A stretch of 64,000 nt of DNA from Hepsetus odoe (GCA_017165825.1 CM029372.1:20503404-20567403); one strand, 5' to 3'; counted from the stretch's first letter, positions 11,441 through 24,410 are shown. Notes: generated by a model from the letters alone, not told the origin. A program made the numbers and translations.

Positions 11441-13150
11441 AGCTGAAGATAACCCTCCTGTAACCTCCTGTTCACAACAAATTAGTAAGTTTATGCAGTA
11501 ATAATTTTCTCACATTGGTGAAATTGGTGTAGGCGAAATTTGGACCTTTCTTTTTTTTATGTTTTTTTTTTCATTTCTGTTGCATGCACACATTATGTTC
11601 CAAGGTATATTACCATGGTAACTATGAAAAATAAAACATAACAGTTCTCCTGAGGTAAGTTGCCATGGTAACTACATAGAATTACAACACAAAGCATTAC
11701 AATGCTCTGAAAGTCTGATGTCATACCAACCATTCAGATTCTGGTTTAGTGCACACTATGATCACAAGCTCCATGAAACAACAGATTCCTGTTACCATCA
11801 GCAGAGGTTAATAACTTAGGATCAAAACATGATGTGGTTTGAAGGTTTTTTTTCTTAGTGACCAGGCTTTTCATCACAGATAATAATAGTAATGTGAAGT
11901 CCATGCTACAGAGAACATATTTTCTATGATACTAAAAAAAAAAAAAAGACAAAAGCCTATATGTTTAGATTTTGTTGTTATACTCATTCAAGGAGTAGCA
12001 AACAGTCCTTTTGCTATTCCAGCAGCATTTTTGTTGTTTTGTAGAGTAGGGGCTATGTATGGTGGACCATAAAGTGGTTGAGGAAAATAACTACAGGAGG
12101 CAAGACTTGTTGTAATTTTGCAAATGGTCAGTTTGGCCAAAAGAAATCCTGTACAGTTGTCATAGTAACCACTCAGGATCACACACTGTGTTGGTGAATT
12201 CCTTTACTATTGAAAACATACAGAGACATTAAGAGTAAAAAGAATTTAGGTTATCTCTTATCAAATCCTCCACCTTAAGAGTGGCTACCATGAGAATATT
12301 TAAGTATATTTAAACACACATTCTGGAAGTCAATAAATATTAAATTATTCCGTTTCCTTGCAGATAAAACAATATAGTCCAGACTCAAGCTTAGTTATTA
12401 GCTATCACATTACCGCTGTATGAGCACAGCAGGAAGGGCTTTATCTTTACTGAGATTTCTGAAGAGATTCTGCTGCAGCAGCAGTCACAGAACACAGAGT
12501 TCTTTAGCCAATAACGCTGCATTAGCTGGAGCAGGAACACTGCAGACATGGTCACACTCTACATCGAGCTCTAGGTCAAAAGAAAACACCCTGCAGCAAA
12601 ACTTGACTGCATCTGACACAGCAGTTCTCTGCCCATATAGCCAGGACCCAAGCAAGTTAAGGTTTTGGCTTAATGAAGCACTCAAATGCAAAGAATGCTG
12701 AGTTACTGTAAATATAGGTGTACTTCGTGATAATGAAGAAAAGGAATGAAAGTGTTTCATTGTGAGTGTGTGTGTGCATGCAAGTGTGCATGTGTGAGTA
12801 TGTGTTTCTGTGTGTACGTGTGCATGTGTGCATGTGTGCACGTGCATGTGTGTGTGCATGTTTGAGTAGAATCACTGTGTTTTGCTGCATTTTTAATATA
12901 TGAACTAACTCTCTGAAAACTGACTAACACAACATAAAAATGTCAGTTATTTCTTCACGTTATTCACGTGTTACATTTTACACTTAGCAATCAGATAATG
13001 ATCACTCACTTCAAATAGGCCACACTAAGCAGGCAGTTATTGAGTTAAGAAAGGTCTGACAAACCTCCATTCCCTAAGAATGTCATTTTTATCATGTCAG
13101 TTTAATCTAAATGTAGCAATTAAACAAAATCATGGATTATTTTACAATGT
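11441..13150. other. no gene recognised
   Basis: Unique-looking sequence plus the TG-rich tract. A 93-codon Ser-rich frame on the plus strand (12420-12701) has no recognisable feature and is not called. Confidence 0.5.
12763..12864. repeat. imperfect (TG)n / TGCATG repeat
   Basis: TG units mixed with GCATGTGTGCATG blocks over about 100 bp. Confidence 0.9.
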
Positions 13151-13154
13151 ATTG

Positions 13155-13372
13155 TAGGGTGGCGGTGGTCTAGTGGTAGGGTACTTGCCTATGGACCTAT
13201 GTAGGTTCCCAGGTTCGAATCCCACCTCTAGCACTACCACCACTGGGTCCCTGAGCAAGACCCTTAACCCTGAGTTGCTCCAGGGGGACTGTCCCTGTAA
13301 TTAGGACATGGAAGTCGCTCTGGATAAGAGCATCTGCTAAATGCCATAAATGTAAATGTAATGTAAATGTAG
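13155..13372 (+). mobile_element. V-SINE-like element, full length
   Basis: tRNA-derived head (GTGGTCTAGTGGTAGGGTAC, B-box-like GGTTCGAATCC), central GAGTTGCTCCAGGGGGACTG, and the teleost V-SINE-type 3' end GCTCTGGATAAGAGCATCTG with a TGTAAATG-repeat tail. Confidence 0.85.
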
Positions 13373-13644
13373 GCACAGTGTTCTACTTCACCCTGAGCCA
13401 CAGTAGACTAACATACAAATATTAGAGTTCACACCCCACCAATTGCTTGAGGTGGTCCTGATTGCAACCATACTAATATTTGTGTTTGAAATGGAATGGT
13501 AAGAAACACCATGGACAAGAGAGGCAACAGTAATTGTCCTAGCAATGCAAACTAGGTGCTACAGTCAAAAATATATTATCTTTAGCCATATTATGGATTT
13601 GACTTTCTCCAACCTAGTGGTGGCTTTTGAGAAAATTCATAGCA

Positions 13645-13937
13645 GTCATTTCATTTCAGTCATTTTCTGCCGCTTGTCTCAAACGGCCTGCGATGGGCTG
13701 GCAACCTGTCCAGGGTGCGTCCCCCGTCCTCGCCCTGTGTGCGCTGGGTTGGACGCCAGCACTCCCCCGCGACCCCGTTTGGGACAAGCGGCAGATAATG
13801 GATGGATGGATGTCTCAAACGGGGTCGCGGGGGAGTGCTGGAGTCCATCCCAGCTCACACAGGGCGACGGACGGGGGACACACCCTGGACAGGTCGCCAG
13901 CCCATCGCAGGGAGGAGCGTGACGGAGACGGCACCTT
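13645..13937 (-). mobile_element. SINE-A, antisense, carrying a nested SINE-A
   Basis: The outer element is 5'-truncated and antisense, with a perfect 13-bp duplication AAAATTCATAGCA at 13632-13644 and 13938-13950. It is split by a second copy in the other orientation (next entry), so the locus forms a roughly 110-bp-arm inverted repeat. Confidence 0.88.
13687..13811 (+). mobile_element. SINE-A, 5'-truncated, nested in another SINE-A
   Basis: Sense-strand body from CCTGCGATGGGCTGG to the tail GGATGGATGGATG. It is bracketed by the 11-bp duplication GTCTCAAACGG (13676-13686 and 13812-13822), which is sequence of the host SINE. The duplication shows a true target-primed insertion into the older copy. 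Confidence 0.88.
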
Positions 13938-14435
13938 AAAATTCATAGCAATTGAAAATAAATAAAATGATCTAATAGATGGTTTCATGTTAGTGCAGTG
14001 AAAAATCATCTTTCCCTCTGCATTAATTTTTTTTAAATGATGGCTATAAATAAGCATGAACTGCTATTTGCACCATTGTGTATTAATTAAATTATCAGTC
14101 AATAATAATTAATTTTTAAATCAATTAGACAGTTAAATCAATCTTGCTAAAGGCATCCTTACACACTATATTAAAGCAATAGCAAAACTAACTCTCCAAT
14201 AATCCAACAGGTACATAATGTTTTTTTATACTGTAAAAGACTCTGATGTTTCTGATGATCTCTGAACCATTTCTTAAAGAGCATTCAGTCCACATCATCT
14301 ACTGTAGTTTTATGTGACTGGCTTAAAGACATTTACTTTTTTTTCACATATTAAGGTATGATGCAAATACCCTCTTACTTCATTGCCAAGCATGAAGAAG
14401 GCCAAGAGGGCATCATCTTAATAACTTGCAACAAT

Positions 14436-14592
14436 AACCAGTAGGTTGCTCTAAGGTACCCTTCAGCAAGATATCTCCATCACTGCTCCCTTGGCACTGT
14501 ATATGGCTGCCCACTGCTAAACTGTATGTATGCATCAAATGCAGTGAATGCATCTTGAGAATCTTGTGGTTCACTGTGTGCTCACAATAAAA
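14436..14592 (+). mobile_element. SINE-B fragment, sense, diverged
   Basis: Runs from CCAGTAGGTTGCTCTAAGGT to GTGGTTCACTGTGTGCTC. The CTCF-like core is decayed (complement reads GCAGTGGGCAGCC). It lies just downstream of the exon 1 donor. Confidence 0.7.
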
Positions 14593-14668
14593 ACAGCCAT
14601 TATGACTTTCACTTTTTTCCAAATAGCCTTTTTTTTTAACAGAAAACTCAAACTAATCAATCGCTTAC

Positions 14669-17023
14669 CTCTTCAGATGGTCTCCTTATATGATCTGGAA
14701 CAACTAGAGTATTCCTATTACTGCCAGGTGCTATAGTAGAACCAATGCTCATCCTGGGTCCAACTAACATATATCGTTTATCTCCAGATCTGTACTGGAT
14801 GCTGTGACATAGTGTGCCATCATAATTTGTATCTTGTAAATATTTTGGAGAGTAATCTGTAGACTTGGAGCACTGCAGCACAATCAGCACAACAATACTA
14901 ATGAGAAAAAGTACAGAAACAAAGCCCAGGGTTATGATCAAATAAGATGTGATATCTTTGTCCTCTTCTTCCAGTACCATGTTTTTGACATCAGAAGCAG
15001 CAAACGCCTCTTTTGGTTCAACAACTTTGACAATCACAGTCGCTGTTGCCGAAAGGGAAACATTGCCATTGTCTTTCACCAGTATGACCAGTTTATGTTG
15101 AGCCTCGTCTGTCTCTGTGAATGAGCGAAGGGTCCGTATCTCTCCTGTGTAGCGATCCAGACCAAACAGACTGTGGTCACTCACTTCCTGTAGTGAAAAC
15201 AACAGCCAGCCATTGTATCCTATATCTGCATCATAGGCTCTCACTTTAGTCACCAAATGTCCTGCGTTCACATTGCGGGGAATCTCCTCCACACCTTCAG
15301 CAGATCCGTTAGAGCTGATTGGATATAAGATCACTGGCACGTTGTCGTTCAGATCCAATATGAACACATTTATTGTGACATTACTGCTCAGTGGTGGAGT
15401 TCCAGAGTCTGAAGCCACAATACAGAATTGATAAGATTTTGTAGTTTCAAAGTCAAAACTTTTCAATGCATATATCTCCCCACTCTCAGCATTTATATTT
15501 AAGAAAGAAGAATATTTGTTTTCTTCACTTGAATCTCTCCAAATGTGATACGTTATTATGGCATTGTCATCTAAATCACCATCAAAAGCAGTTACAGAGA
15601 ACATTGACATGCCTGGAACATTATTTTCAGTAATATAGAAAGTGTAAGGGTTGAGGGTAAACTCTGGGCTGTTGTCATTTACATCAGATACGAGCACAGT
15701 GATAGTTTTAACAGACGATAAGGGAGGATCCCCTGCATCTTTGGCAACAAATGTGATGTCATACTGAGATATTTTCTCTCTGTCCAATGATAGTGCAGTT
15801 ATCAGTGAATAGATATTCTCCTGTGATGACTGCGTTAACCTGAAAGGTATATCCTCGGGTACTGAGCAAAACACTTTACCATTTATGCCGGAATCTACAT
15901 CACGCACACTAATTAATGCAACTGTAGTTCCTGATTTGGAGTTCTCTGGTACGGCACTGGAAAATGATGTCACTTCAATTTCTGGCGCATTGTCGTTTTC
16001 GTCAACGATTTGAATGAGAATGCTCTTATCTGTAGTCAGTGGTGCAGATGCCTTGTCTGAAGCCTCGATATCAATATCATACTTTTCTTTTTGCTCAAAA
16101 TCAATCGGTCCTTTAACAACTATTTCGCCTGTGATGGGGTCCAGGTCAAAAAGTTGGCGCAGACTACTGTCTACATTATGGCCAAAAATATAAAATACCT
16201 CACCATTTGCACCATCGTCTACGTCAGTTGCATTTACCTGAATAACTGTTGTACCAACTGGAGAGTTTTCTCTCAGCTTAACAGAATACAAGTCTTTTGT
16301 AAAAACGGGCGCGTTGTCATTTACATCAATTACATCCACTGTTATCTCCATAGTTCCAGATTTAGGGGGTCTACCACCGTCCAGCGCTGTAAGAAGGAGC
16401 TTATGGCTAGTGCTTGTTTCCCTGTCTAATTGTTTTTGTAAAATTAAAAACGGCATCTTTCCATCTGCACCACGGTCCTTCACTTCGATTCGAAAATGAT
16501 CGTTTTGATTGAGTTTATATATCTGCACTGAATTCATCCCGCCATCTGCATCGCGGGCTGCAAGAAGCTGAAAGCGAGCTCCAGCTACGGCGATTTCTGA
16601 GATTTCCAAATGCTTTTCTTTCTCTGGGAAAACCGGGGCGTGATCATTTATATCCACAACTTCGACTGTCACGTAATGAATTTCTAGAGGTTTTTCAAGG
16701 GCGATTTTTAGTTTAATCATGCACGAACTGCTTCTCTCACATACCTCCTCTCTGTCTATTTTTCCATTTACATGTAAGGCTCCGTCATCCTGATTCACCC
16801 TGAACAGAGAGTCTACTGTCGTTGATACGATACGAAATCCTCGATCCTTTAAACTTTTGTGATCAATACCTAAATCTTTTACAACATTTCCAACCACAGT
16901 GCCGTTGATTTGCTCCTCAAGAACAGAATATCGTATCTGCGCAGAAATTTCCTTCCAAAATAAAAGCGACAGTGCCACCAATACCAGCTTCATTGGCCAC
17001 AATGCGTCCCGTCTTTGTTCCAT
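14669..17023 (-). CDS. clustered protocadherin variable exon 1 (group A)
   Basis: Most 3' variable exon in the window, 785 codons. It encodes a homophilic adhesion receptor ectodomain that would be spliced to shared constant exons. Signal peptide about 1-29 (ending SAQ before IRYS). EC1 is about 30-129 with the C-x5-C loop (CERSSSC) typical of clustered protocadherins. EC linkers read DINDHAP, DVNDNAP, DENDNAP, DVNDNSP and DLNDNVP, the last opening EC6 near 562. The membrane span is about 693-716 and the variable cytoplasmic part 717-785. I chose the MEQR start, not an open in-frame Met 18 codons upstream, because exons 2 and 3 also begin MEQR. The donor is GAAGAG|GTAAG. The tail is unusual: SIGSTIAPGSNRN and an ending DHIRRPSEE. 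Alpha-type is favoured; delta-type is possible. Confidence 0.95.
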
Positions 17024-17240
17024 TTTAGGATAAATTAGTCCCAGATTGGTCCACGTCAATGTATATACTCCACACAATGCGTACCCATAATATGAGCAAT
17101 TGAGAAATTCAAATTAAACTCAAATAAATGATGCTGTCAGTAAAGAAAATGCTCTTCTTGGGCGATGATGTGTTGCGTAAAAACGAATACGACCAAGTGA
17201 ATCAGTCTTACCATGGAGTCAGAAAGATTATTTTAGTTTA

Positions 17241-17260
17241 CACTGACACCGTGCGATCGC
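17241..17260 (-). promoter_or_regulatory. CSE/CTCF-type promoter element of exon 1
   Basis: In transcript orientation it reads GCACGGTGTCAGTG, about 220-235 bp upstream of the ATG. It matches the array consensus CGCTnGGTGTCAGTG in the GGTGTCAGTG half; the CGCT half is degraded to CGCA. Confidence 0.7.
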
Positions 17261-17572
17261 ACTATTCACTACAGGAAAGGGAGTGAATTGGCAAAGAAAT
17301 CATGCAAAACGATGTTAAGCAGCTACCCAAGATTAATTGCCACGTTAAAATATGTTTTAGATAAAGCTATACGTCCACAATTAGTAAAACATTGCGTTGA
17401 TCTTGCGAAGGTAGTCAGCATAACAAATGGCAAACTCCCATTCAAAATATCCCTAAGTAAGTTAAAGCAGTACAGCATTTAAAAAATAGCCATGTTAATC
17501 TCTTTGAGGTCACTATAAATTAATATAATTTTGTACCAGTAAGCTTAAAAGAATACTGTTATAATGGGATGT

Positions 17573-17752
17573 TTGTGGTCTAGTGGTATATAGACGCTTA
17601 TAAACCAAAGCGTCTTTCAACTCCAACTTCTCACACTGCCACTATCGATTTTCTGAGTAAGTCGCATAACTCAAATTGCTCCAGAAACACTGTAAAATTT
17701 GGGAAATAGATGGCACTCAGGATAAAAGCATCTGCTAAATGACACCAATGTA
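17573..17752 (+). mobile_element. V-SINE-like element, diverged
   Basis: Head GTGGTCTAGTGGTATATAGA and 3' end GGATAAAAGCATCTGCTAAA with an ATGTAAAT tail. It lies between the exon 1 promoter and the exon 2 donor. Confidence 0.75.
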
Positions 17753-17879
17753 AATATGAAGAATTGAAGTAATGTGAGTGATCATCTAGAGCAAACACAG
17801 TGGTTGGGGAATGCACTCCAAACATTTTATGAATTATTCTGATTAATATTAGCAATTGCTATTTTTCTCTTTCTCTTAC

Positions 17880-20243
17880 CTCTGCAGAAGATCGTCTCCT
17901 ACGATCTGGTACCACAAGAGTATTCCTATTACTGCCCGGGACAATAGTAGAACCAATACTCATTCGGGGTCCAACTAACATGTACCGCTTATCTCCAGAT
18001 CTGTACTGGATGCTGTGACACAGTGTCCCATCGTAATTTGGGTCTTGTAAATACTTGGAGGAATAATCTGCAGATTTGGAGCACTGCATCACAATCAGCA
18101 CGACAATGCTGATAATAAAAAGTACTGAAACTGAAGCCAAAGTGATACTCAGATAAAACAAAAGCCCATTTTCTTGTTGCTCTTTAACTGTGTTTTCAAC
18201 ATCAGAAGCAGCAAACGCCTCTTTTGGCTCCACAGCTTTGATAATCACAGTCGCTGTTGCGGAAAGTGAAATGTTGCCATTGTCTTTCACCAGTATGACC
18301 AGTTTATGTTGAGCCTCGTCTGTCTCTGTGAATGAGCGAAGGGTCCGTATCTGTCCTGTGTAGCGATCCAAACCAAACAGACTGTGGTCACTCACTTCCT
18401 GTAGTGAAAACAACAGCCAACCATTGTATCCTATATCTGCGTCATAGGCTCTCACTTTAGTCATCAAATGTCCTGCGTTCACATTGCGGGGAACCTCCTC
18501 CACGCCTTCCGCAGATCCGTTAGAGCTGACTGGATACAAGATCACTGGAACGTTGTCGTTCTGATCCAGAATGAACACGTTCACTGTGACATTACTGCTC
18601 AGTGGTGGAGTTCCAGAATCTGTAGCGATGACTTTAAACTGGAACGTTTTAAGTTTTTCAAAGTCGAAACTCCTCAAAGCGTAAATCCACCCGTTCTGTG
18701 AATTTAGATTTATGAAAGATGTATATTTTTTTTCTTCACCACTTTCTCTCAGTATTTCATAAGTGACTATAGCATTTTCATTTGTGTCTCGGTCCGAAGC
18801 CGAGACAGAGAACAAAGATGTCCCTGGGATATTATTTTCCATAACGTAAAACGTGTAAGGAGAAATAGAAAATTCAGGGCTATTATCATTTACATCTGAT
18901 ACAAAAACAGTTATCGTTTTTACTGAAGATAAAGGCGGCTGACCTGCATCTTTTGCAACAATTGTAATGTCATACTCATATTTTGCCTCTCTGTCAAGAG
19001 ACGACGTTGTCACTAACGAGTATATATCATCCTGTGATGATGGCGTTAGTTTAAATGGTATTTCATCCAGAACTAAACAGAAAACTTTTCCGTTACGTCC
19101 AGAGTCCAGATCAGATACACTTATCAAAGCAACTGTAGTTCCAAGTCTAGAATCTTCTGAAATGGTGTCTGAAAATGATGCCACCTCTATCTCTGGCGCA
19201 TTATCGTTGACATCAACTATTTTTATTGTCACGGTCTTATCTGTTGTCTGAGGTATTGTCCCTTTATCTGAAGCTTTGATGTCAATTTCACAGATCTTCA
19301 TGGTTTCATAATCAATATTTCCTTTTACAACGATTTCACCGGTTTCCGAGTTAATTTCAAAAAGTTTGTGGAATTTATTATCAAGATTATTTGCGAACAT
19401 ATAAAAAACGTTTCCATTTGGGCCCTCATCCAAATCTGTGGCATTCACCTGTAACACTGTGGTCCCTGTTGGTGCATTCTCATTTAACATAACAGAATAA
19501 ACGTCCTTGGAAAAAACTGGCATGTTGTCATTTACATCCAAGACATTAACAGTTATCATCATTGTTCCAGACTCCGCAGGTCTCCCTCCATCAAGCGCTG
19601 TTAATAACATGTTCATGCTTTGTATGGCCTCTCTGTCAATGGACTTCTGTAACAGCAGGATTGGGATTTTACCGACTTCTCCACGATCTTTGACTTCGAG
19701 GCGGAAATGGTCGTTTTGGCTGAGTTTATACACTTGAATGGAATTCGATCCACTGTCTGGATCGCGCGCTGCCGGAAGCTGAAAACGTGTCCCAGGTAAT
19801 GCAGACTCCCATATTTCTAAAATCGTTCCTTCTTCAGAAAACACAGGAGCGTGATCATTCACGTCTATGATCTCTATAGTCACATAATGAATCTCCAGTG
19901 GGTTTTCCAATGCGATTTTAAGATTAATCAAACACGATACGTCCTTTTCGCATGCCTTTTCTCTGTCCAAATTTCCACTGACATACAGTCCTCCATCATT
20001 TTGATTTACCTTAAACAGTGACTCTCCCGAGGTTGACACGATGCGAAATCCTCTGTCTTTTAAGGTTCTTTGATTAATACCCAAATCCTTTGCGATATTT
20101 CCAACTATAGTGCCATCCTTTTGATCCTCAGAAACGGAATATCTTATTTGTGCCCAAGCGACTCTCCCAAGGAACAGTAATATAATCATGAAGACAGATT
20201 TCCCACTCGCCCTCAGCCATGAGCTGCATTCCCTTTGTTCCAT
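17880..20243 (-). CDS. clustered protocadherin variable exon 2 (group A)
   Basis: 788 codons with a phase-0 donor GCAGAG|GTAAG. The leader begins MEQRECSSW and ends before IRYSVSEDQ. EC1 carries the group-A block DRGFRIVSTSGESLF and the cysteine loop CEKDVSC. EC linkers are DVNDHAP, DVNDNMP, DVNDNAP, DVNDNSP and DQNDNVP. The late EC5 to tail region is nearly the same as in exon 3, while EC2-EC4 differ. The tail ends in RRRRSSAE before the donor. It lies about 0.86 kb upstream of exon 1, and a V-SINE-like repeat sits in the gap. The promoter element is about 240 bp upstream of the ATG. The exon shows no frameshift and no lost calcium-binding motif. Its function as a cell-surface identity and adhesion protein is inferred from the family. 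Confidence 0.95.
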
Positions 20244-20478
20244 TTTGAAATTTTACGACGACGTCCCAAACTATATCACCACACATGAACTTGCCTTACT
20301 GAGGTAAAACCATAATAATTGTCCAAAACATCCTTAACTTTTCACTATAAATAACCATGCAGACTAAAGCTAGATATTCCGTCCTCGGGATTTCTGCAAA
20401 TGTAAGACGTCAGACAAGGGGCGGAAAAAAAGGAAAAAAATCAACCAATCCCACTCAATAAACCATCTAGTTGCTTTA

Positions 20479-20494
20479 TACTGACACCTCGCGA
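20479..20494 (-). promoter_or_regulatory. CSE/CTCF-type promoter element of exon 2
   Basis: Transcript orientation TCGCGAGGTGTCAGTA, about 240 bp upstream of the ATG. It is almost the same as the exon 3 element, in line with the close relation of the two exons. Confidence 0.75.
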
Positions 20495-20852
20495 AAAAGT
20501 TACTTATTGCATTTTGTTGCTTTGAAATTGATGTATAACTTGATGATAAACATGAGTAGAATTCCGCTTAATCTGAATAGCTGCGCATCGATTTTAATCA
20601 AACATGCTCAGATTAAATCTATAATGTAAGTAGTGTTAGTTCAATCAAAGGCGACTGACCACCCATCCCACTGAACTTTGAATCAGGCTTTTACATTCTC
20701 TGCTCTACTTGGCTCTACGTAACTGATCAGGCAATTTAAATTAAATTAATTAACTTTTTTGAAGTGTGAAAGACAAAAAACAAATTGAAAAAAACAATGG
20801 GTTGAAAAAAGCAAGAGAAAACCTATATAAAACATATAACTCTGAATCTTAC

Positions 20853-23213
20853 CTCTCCATAACTTCTCCTCGTGCGATCTGGTACCACCAGGGTATTCCC
20901 ATTACTGCCAGGAACTATAGTAGAACCAATACTCATTCGGGGTCCAACTAACATGTACCTTTTATCTCCAGATCTGTATTGGATGCTATGACACAGTGTC
21001 CCGTCATAATTTGTATCTTGTAAATACTTGGAGGGATAATCTGCAGATTTGGAGCACTGCATCACAATCAGCACGACGATACTAATAATAAAAAGTACTG
21101 AAACTGAACCCAAGGTAATAATCAAATAAAATGTAATACTGTCCTCCTCTTCTTTTACTCCGTTTTGAATATCAGATGCTGCAAAGGCCTCTTTGGGTTC
21201 CACAACTTTGATAATCACGGAGGCTGTTGCTGAAAGGGAAATGTTGCCATTGTCTTTCACCAGTATGACCAGTTTATGTTGAGCCTCGTCTGTTTCTGTG
21301 AATGAGCGAAGGGTCCGTATCTGTCCTGTGTAGCGATCCAGACCAAACAGACTGTGGTCACTCACTTCCTGTAGTGAAAACAACAGCCAGCCGTTGTATC
21401 CTATATCTGCGTCATAAGCTCTCACTTTAGTCGCCAAATGTCCAGCGTTCACATTGCGGGGAATCTCCTCCACACCTTCCGCAGATCCGTTAGAGTTGAC
21501 TGGATACAAGATCACTGGAACATTGTCGTTCTGATCCAGAATGAACACGTTCACTGTGACATTACTGCTCAGTGGTGGAGTTCCAGAATCTGTAGCGATG
21601 ACTTTAAACTGGAACGTTTTATGTTTTTCAAAGTCAAAGCTTTTTAGCCCGTACATTTCTCCGTTTTCAGAATTGATATTGATAAAAGATGTATATTTTT
21701 TTTCTTCACCATTATCTTTACATATGCGATAGATAACTATTGAGTTTTCATCAGAGTCCTGATCCGTAGCCACAACAGAAAATAGCGACGCACCAGGGAC
21801 ATTGTTTTCCATTACATAAAACGTGTAAGGCGACAAGGAAAACTGTGGGCTATTATCATTTACATCTGATACAAAAACGGTTATAGTTTTTACTGAAGAC
21901 AGAGGTGGCACTCCTGTGTCTTTTGCAAGTAATGTAATATCATATCGAGATGACGTTTCTCTATCTAGCGATGACTTTGTCACTAATGAGTAAACATTGT
22001 TATGTGATGAGGGACTTAGTTTGAAAGGCATATCTTCAGGTACTGAACAGAAAACTTTACCGTTCATTCCAGAGTCTAAATCTGACAAGCTTATTAAAGC
22101 AACTGTTGTGCCAATTCTAGAATCTTCTGGAACTGCGCTGGAAAACGATGTCACTTCTATTTCTGGCTGATTGTCATTAATATCTACGATCTTTATAAGT
22201 ACACTTTTATCTGATGTCATTGGCACTGTTCCTTTATCTGATGCTTGAATGTCAATCTCATATTTGTCCTTCAACTCAAAGTCTAAAGGGCCATTCACAG
22301 TGATTTCACCAGTAATCGGATTTATTTCAAAAAGTTCACGTATTTTATTATTGACATTGTTGCCTATTGAATAAACGATCTCACCATTTGAACCTTCATC
22401 CAAATCTGTAGCGTTCACTTGTATCACTGTTGTGCCTACAGGTACGTTTTCAGCAACCATAGCAGTATATATTTCCTTATTAAACACAGGTGTGTTATCA
22501 TTGACATCCAGTACATCTATTATTATCTCCATTGTTCCAGATTTTGGCGGTTTTCCACCATCTACAGCAGTTATTAGCAGGTTAATGTTTTTCGCTGTCT
22601 CTCTGTCTAGGGGCTTTTGCAATAACAAAAAGGGAATTTTACCATCTTCATGGCGGTCTTTGACTTCAAGGCGAAAATGATCGTTCTGGCTCAGTTTATA
22701 CATTTGAACTGAATTGGTGCCGCTATCAGGATCTTGGGCGGCCTGCAGCTGGAATCGCGCACCAGATACAGCAGATTCCCCTATCTGCAATCGCTTTTCT
22801 TTATGGCTGAAAAACGGGGCATGGTCGTTTATATCCACAATTTCCACTGTTACGTAGTGAATCTCCAGTGGATTTTCAAGAGCGATTTTCACATTTACCA
22901 CACACGTGCTGGTTCTCTCGCAAACCTCCTCTCTGTCTATTTTTCCGTTTACATACAGCCCTCCATCATCCTGATTTACCTGAAACAGCGACTCTCCTGA
23001 GGTTGATACGATTCGAAATCCCCTCTCCTTTAATACTCTCTGATCAATTCCTAAATCCTTTGCAATATTTCCAATTATGGTGCCCTCGTTCTGTTCTTCA
23101 GAAATGGAATATCGTATCTGTGTCAAAACCGGTCTCCCAAAAATCAGAAAAATACTGAACATGGCAAATCTGAAGTACAGCTCCCTCCACGACGCGTGTC
23201 CCCTTTGTTCCAT
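20853..23213 (-). CDS. clustered protocadherin variable exon 3 (group A)
   Basis: 787 codons, starting MEQRGHASW, with a signal peptide ending before IRYSISEEQ. The donor is GGAGAG|GTAAG. EC1 has DRGFRIVS-like text in the form ERGFRIVSTSGESLF and the loop CERTSTC. Linkers are DINDHAP, DVNDNTP, DINDNQP, DVNDNSP and DQNDNVP. It shares a long patch with exon 2 in EC4-EC6 (for example FQFKVIATDSGTPP, where group B has FQFHVLATDSG), which supports recent duplication or conversion within group A. The tail ends RTRRSYGE. One of the cleanest promoter elements of the array lies about 236 bp upstream of the ATG. There are no disruptions. Confidence 0.95.
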
Positions 23214-23448
23214 TTTGCAGTTTGCACGAAAACGCCAAGCAAAGCACTAATGCTGTTCCATGGACATAGTTTCTTTAGTCATGATGCAATAGACGACATC
23301 ACCGTTAACCTTTATTACATTAAAAATAAGAAAAACGCTATTTACAAGCACCATATTCCCACCACAGTACCACGAGAAAGAATGTACATCCTGGGCAAGT
23401 GAAGGGGTGGGAACGAACGTTGGATCGCTGAAACCAAGGTTGGTTTTG

Positions 23449-23464
23449 CACTGACACCTCGCGA
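23449..23464 (-). promoter_or_regulatory. CSE/CTCF-type promoter element of exon 3
   Basis: Transcript orientation TCGCGAGGTGTCAGTG, about 236 bp upstream of the ATG. The GGTGTCAGTG half is intact. Confidence 0.75.
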
Positions 23465-23469
23465 GCTCG

Positions 23470-24410
23470 AGGTTTATTGCATTTGCACAGTAAAACAGCC
23501 GATGTCCGCTTTGATTTTAGAAAAATTGTAAATTAACTATTTCAAATTTACAGATTGACTAAGATGTAGTACTTCTGCAGAGTCATGAGACATCGCATGT
23601 TATAAAATGTAGCCTTGTTAACCAATGCCACAAACAAACAAGCAAAAAAAAGCAAAACAAACACAACAATGTACGATTTCATATGAAAATCAATTCACAT
23701 GAAATGTTGAGTCACCTGGTCAATACCGTCTTCAGAACTTTTACTTTTTTAACAAAAAATGCAATATTCACAAGTGAAACCCAAAGCTTCAGCTTATTAT
23801 GAACTTAAAGCTATTAATAATTTAAAACAATCATTCTAATAGGACACATCTCTGCAACAACAAACACATTTTTATCCTCTCACTTTCCAGTTCTTCTGGT
23901 CAGTTTTAAAAACTGTTTGGTTGCATACAAATGTTACATGTCTAAATGTATTTACCAGGACATGAAAGCTGAAAATCTGCTCTTTCATTTTACCTCCAAT
24001 TCAAATGTCTACACAAAACAATTTAACAGTGTTTAGGCCTTGTTGTTACTTGTTGATACAAGGATACAGTGATTTAATTTAGCAAAGATCAGTGCATGCC
24101 CTCCATTGGGCTGGTGATTTGTCCATGGCACTTCTGTCTATGGCATTATTCTGCCTCATCCAATGAGCACCCATTTTGACATTAGTCTAGAAAAAAGGTC
24201 AAAAAAGTGGGTTGTTGGAAAGAGCAGTAGTTTGCTCAAAGCAATAACACAGAACCATTACCATCAACCAGGATGAAATTACTCATTTAATGTCAAATAT
24301 CTATCATCAACTTAAACCACTTTTGTATCTGCTAAGAGTAAGGAATATGCCTCAGGTTGTATGGTGCATATAAGAACTTAAATATTAAGGGGAAATAGTT
24401 AAGATGATTG
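23470..24410. other. intergenic, exon 3 promoter to exon 4 donor
   Basis: AT-rich sequence with no repeat or frame recognised. Confidence 0.5.

Noticed and set aside
12420..12701. 93-codon Ser-rich plus-strand frame
   Set aside because: No domain, no promoter or splice evidence; its length is expected by chance.
13660..13965. Overlapping frames in both directions with repeated LxWTPALPRDP-like text
   Set aside because: They come from the nested inverted SINE-A copies, not from a gene.
16091..16429. Plus-strand frames overlapping the protocadherin exons (also near 18468, 21438, 27712, 30971, 39691 and 43775)
   Set aside because: They recur at the same relative place in each exon because the minus-strand coding sequence is conserved. 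They are antisense shadows without their own signals.
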